Below are positions 5,815 through 7,539 of a stretch of DNA of 7,539 bases, one piece after another. The stretch is from Chloroflexota bacterium (GTDB lineage: Bacteria > Chloroflexota > Dormibacteria > Dormibacterales > Dormibacteraceae). Each line of letters begins with the position of its first letter. The stretch's first letter is position 1. Under the pieces are notes generated by a model. It was not told the origin of the DNA, made no database searches, and worked only from the letters and a program-made list of their open reading frames with translations. Position numbers and translations under genes: made by a program. The stretch covers positions 1 to 7,539 of the forward strand of contig VBFW01000152.1 of NCBI GenBank assembly GCA_005880525.1, written 5' to 3'.

Positions 5815-6965
5815 CTGACGACACCGCGACGCGGCGCCTGCTCGACGCGTGGCGCGGCGAGGTGCAGGCGCGGGCGCAGTACGAGATCCTCGCCCAGCGC
5901 ATGCGCGACCCGCGTCGGGCGGACATCATCCGGCAGATCGCGAAGGCCGAAGCGAGTCATCGCGAGCGCGTCGAGAAGCGATTGCAGGAGCTCGGCGTCC
6001 ACATCCCGTCACCCGAAAGCGCGCGGCTGTCGGCACTGCAGAGACTGCAGGCCCAGCTCGCGCCGATCTCGGTGGTGATCTCGCGCATGGAGGCCGCGGA
6101 GCAGAGCGAGATCGACGACCGCTATCACCGCCCGACAGGCGATCCGGCAACCGACGAGGTGCTGTCTTCGATACGGGTAGAAGAGCAGGGCCATTCGCGC
6201 TCGCTCGACGAGCTCCAGGCGGCGCATGCCACCGAGGCGAAACCTTCGGGGGCGCAGTCACACCTGGATCGCATCCTCCGCCGCGAGACGTGGCACCGCA
6301 CTGGCACCGGCTGGATATCCGGCGCCATCTACGGCGCCAACGACGGCCTGGCCGCGGTCTTCGGGATCGTCGCCGGGGTGTCGGGCGCGACGGGCGGCTC
6401 GTCATTCGTCCTGACAGCGGGCCTGTCAGGTGCTGTGGCTTCGGGCCTGTCGATGGCCACCGGCGCGTTCCTCGCCGCGCGCTCGGAGGCCGAGGTCGCC
6501 GCCGCCAACGTGGACCGCGAGCGGCGCGAGGTGGAGGAGAACCCAGACGAAGAGAAGGAAGAGCTATCGCTCTTCTATCAGCTCAAGGGCATCGACGCCG
6601 AGACCGCGACGATGCTGGCCGAAAAGGTCGCGCGTGACCCGCAGACGATGCTCAACGCCCAGGTGTCCGAGGAGCTCGGTGGGGCGGAGGGTGGCGCCGA
6701 CCCGGTTCAGTCCGCCGCGGCTGCCGGCATCAGCACGCTCATCGGTGCGATGGTCCCGGTGATCCCCTTCTTCTTCCTGCGCGGCACCACCGGGGTGGTC
6801 GTGGCCTTTGTCGTGTCTCTGCTTGCGCATTTTCTGGTCGGAGCGGCCAAGTCGCTGTTCACCCTGCGCGCCTGGTGGGCGGCCGGCCTGGAGATGACGC
6901 TAGCGGGCGTGATTGTCGGCGGCATCACGTACGGGCTTGGTCTGCTGATCAAAGTCGGAGGGTGA
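5811..6965 (+). CDS. Ferritin-like/VIT1 fusion iron transporter (MbfA-type)
   Basis: The 384-residue protein joins a rubrerythrin/ferritin-like domain (about 1-140) to a VIT1/CCC1-type membrane domain (about 158-384). In the first domain, E17, E47 with H50 (ExxH), E94 or E97, and E125 with H128 (ExxH) are placed as di-iron ligands on a four-helix bundle. The second domain begins GAIYGANDGLAAVFGIVAGVSG, with the conserved Asp of the first VIT helix. It continues with GLSMATGAFLAARSEAEV and a Glu-rich cytoplasmic metal-binding region (about 223-292, including EVEENPDEEKEE), then three further spans, five in all. Related MbfA proteins of rhizobia export iron from the cytoplasm and protect against iron and peroxide stress, with the ferritin-like domain sensing or loading iron. 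Manganese is a possible second substrate. Its ATG overlaps the hydrolase stop (ATGA), with GAGGT just upstream inside that gene. No Fur- or Irr-type box is visible. Confidence 0.93.
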   Translation: MTDDTATRRLLDAWRGEVQARAQYEILAQRMRDPRRADIIRQIAKAEASHRERVEKRLQELGVHIPSPESARLSALQRLQAQLAPISVVISRMEAAEQSEIDDRYHRPTGDPATDEVLSSIRVEEQGHSRSLDELQAAHATEAKPSGAQSHLDRILRRETWHRTGTGWISGAIYGANDGLAAVFGIVAGVSGATGGSSFVLTAGLSGAVASGLSMATGAFLAARSEAEVAAANVDRERREVEENPDEEKEELSLFYQLKGIDAETATMLAEKVARDPQTMLNAQVSEELGGAEGGADPVQSAAAAGISTLIGAMVPVIPFFFLRGTTGVVVAFVVSLLAHFLVGAAKSLFTLRAWWAAGLEMTLAGVIVGGITYGLGLLIKVGG

Positions 6966-6989
6966 AATAGCGGCGGCGGCGGTGCTTTT

Positions 6990-7007
6990 GTAGTCCTCGT
7001 GGACTAC
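6990..7007 (+). promoter_or_regulatory. Perfect hairpin enclosing the GTG start of the flavin oxidoreductase gene
   Basis: GTAGTCC-TCGT-GGACTAC is a perfect 7-bp inverted repeat with a 4-base loop, extendable by two G-T pairs. The GTG start codon (6999-7001) spans the loop and the first base of the 3' stem. It is not a terminator: the T-run precedes the stem, and on the minus strand A residues would follow it. It could hinder ribosome access, or it may be a small dispersed repeat. Confidence 0.45.
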
Positions 7008-7539
7008 GGCCGGGAGATCCAGTTCGGCGTCTTCGTGATCCCGGCCACCATGAACCCGACCAGGGCGCTGGATGTCGCAGCGATCGCGGACGAGGTGGGG
7101 TTCGACCTCATCGGCGTGCAGGACCACCCGTATCAGTGGCGGTTCTTCGACACCATGACGTTGCTGACCGCGATGGCGATGCGGACGCATCGCATCACGT
7201 TGTTTCCCGACGTCGCGAGCCTGCCCATGCGCCCGCCGGCGGTCCTGGCCAAAGCCGCGGCGTCAATCGACGTGCTTAGCGGCGGCCGCTTCGAGCTTGG
7301 GCTCGGCGCCGGCGGGTTCTGGGAGGCGATCAAAGCCATGGGAGGATCCGTGCGCACGCCGGGCGAGTCGGTGTCGGCCGTGGAGGAAGCGATCCAGGTC
7401 ACGCGCCGCATGTGGAGCGGCGAGCGCAACCTCAAGTTCGACGGGCGCTTCTATCAGCTGTCCGGCGTCAACGCGGGGCCGAAGCCCGCGCACGACATGG
7501 GCATCTGGCTCGGTGCTTACAGGCCGCGGATGCTTGGCA
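6999..7539 (+). CDS. Luciferase-like (LLM class) flavin-dependent oxidoreductase, N-terminal part
   Basis: About 180 residues are present and the gene runs off the right edge. The product is a TIM-barrel LLM-class enzyme using FMN or F420. It begins with beta-1 (IQFGVFVIPATMNP), followed by AAIADEVGFDLIGVQDHPYQ, a standard LLM segment. LLTAMAMRTHRITLFPDV and RPPAVLAKAAASIDVLSGGRF then run into the hallmark ELGLGAGGFWEAIKAMG. GTG at 6999 is the first possible start after the in-frame TGA at 6963-6965 and gives an N-terminus close to beta-1. The ATG at 7050 would cut beta-1. No convincing Shine-Dalgarno sequence is seen and a hairpin covers the start. It follows the iron-transporter gene by 33 bases and may be co-transcribed. 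Substrate is unknown, and FMN versus F420 cannot be decided from this part. Confidence 0.88.
   Translation, partial: MDYGREIQFGVFVIPATMNPTRALDVAAIADEVGFDLIGVQDHPYQWRFFDTMTLLTAMAMRTHRITLFPDVASLPMRPPAVLAKAAASIDVLSGGRFELGLGAGGFWEAIKAMGGSVRTPGESVSAVEEAIQVTRRMWSGERNLKFDGRFYQLSGVNAGPKPAHDMGIWLGAYRPRMLG

Noticed and set aside
5849..6637. Plus-strand open frame of 262 codons inside the ferritin-VIT gene
   Set aside because: It is a frame shadow of a gene whose ferritin-like and VIT motifs are clear.
6971..6983. Short CGG/GGC triplet run before the flavin oxidoreductase gene
   Set aside because: It has only about four units, is common in GC-rich DNA and shows no further structure.

Overview
The window is a gene-dense, GC-rich bacterial segment. 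It uses GTG and TTG starts alongside ATG, its genes overlap or abut, and Shine-Dalgarno motifs are present but uneven. The base composition and gene mix fit a soil-type terrabacterial lineage (Chloroflexota, Dormibacterota or Actinomycetota). That is inference only, because no rRNA or marker gene is present.

Positions 1-4114 form a glycoconjugate/sulfolipid block. At the left edge is the 5' end of a DUF2079-like membrane protein on the minus strand (1-169). Its start overlaps, head to head, that of a plus-strand family-2 glycosyltransferase (160-867). The glycosyltransferase meets, stop codon against stop codon, a minus-strand operon transcribed right to left. The operon holds a UPF0104/LPG_synthase_TM multi-pass membrane protein (3086 to about 4105), a GalE-like sugar-nucleotide epimerase (2124-3089, ATGA-coupled) and a clear UDP-sulfoquinovose synthase, SqdB/SQD1 (864-2084). 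Together they could make UDP-sulfoquinovose and other nucleotide sugars and place them on a lipid or surface glycan. No SqdX-type glycosyltransferase is seen.

Positions 4115-4335 hold no convincing gene. They form one large imperfect palindrome of about 220 bp. The outer arms are about 53 bp and match at 45 of 52 aligned positions, and a perfect GC hairpin sits at the exact centre. It looks like a small non-autonomous mobile element (MITE-like) or a long structured RNA. The genes on both sides look damaged. The membrane-protein frame on the left has no ATG, GTG or TTG for its first membrane segment. On the right, an iron-type alcohol dehydrogenase/maleylacetate reductase-like gene (4406-5170, minus) loses its C-terminal domain, and an apparent C-terminal tail survives in another frame (4332-4424).

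Positions 5170-7539 run on the plus strand. An alpha/beta hydrolase of the phospholipase/carboxylesterase family (5170-5814) starts on the same base as the divergent dehydrogenase. It is ATGA-coupled to a ferritin-like/VIT1 fusion protein of the MbfA type (5811-6965), predicted to move iron or manganese across the membrane. After a 33-base gap comes the 5' part of a luciferase-like flavin-dependent oxidoreductase (6999 to the right edge). Its GTG start lies inside a perfect 7-bp hairpin.
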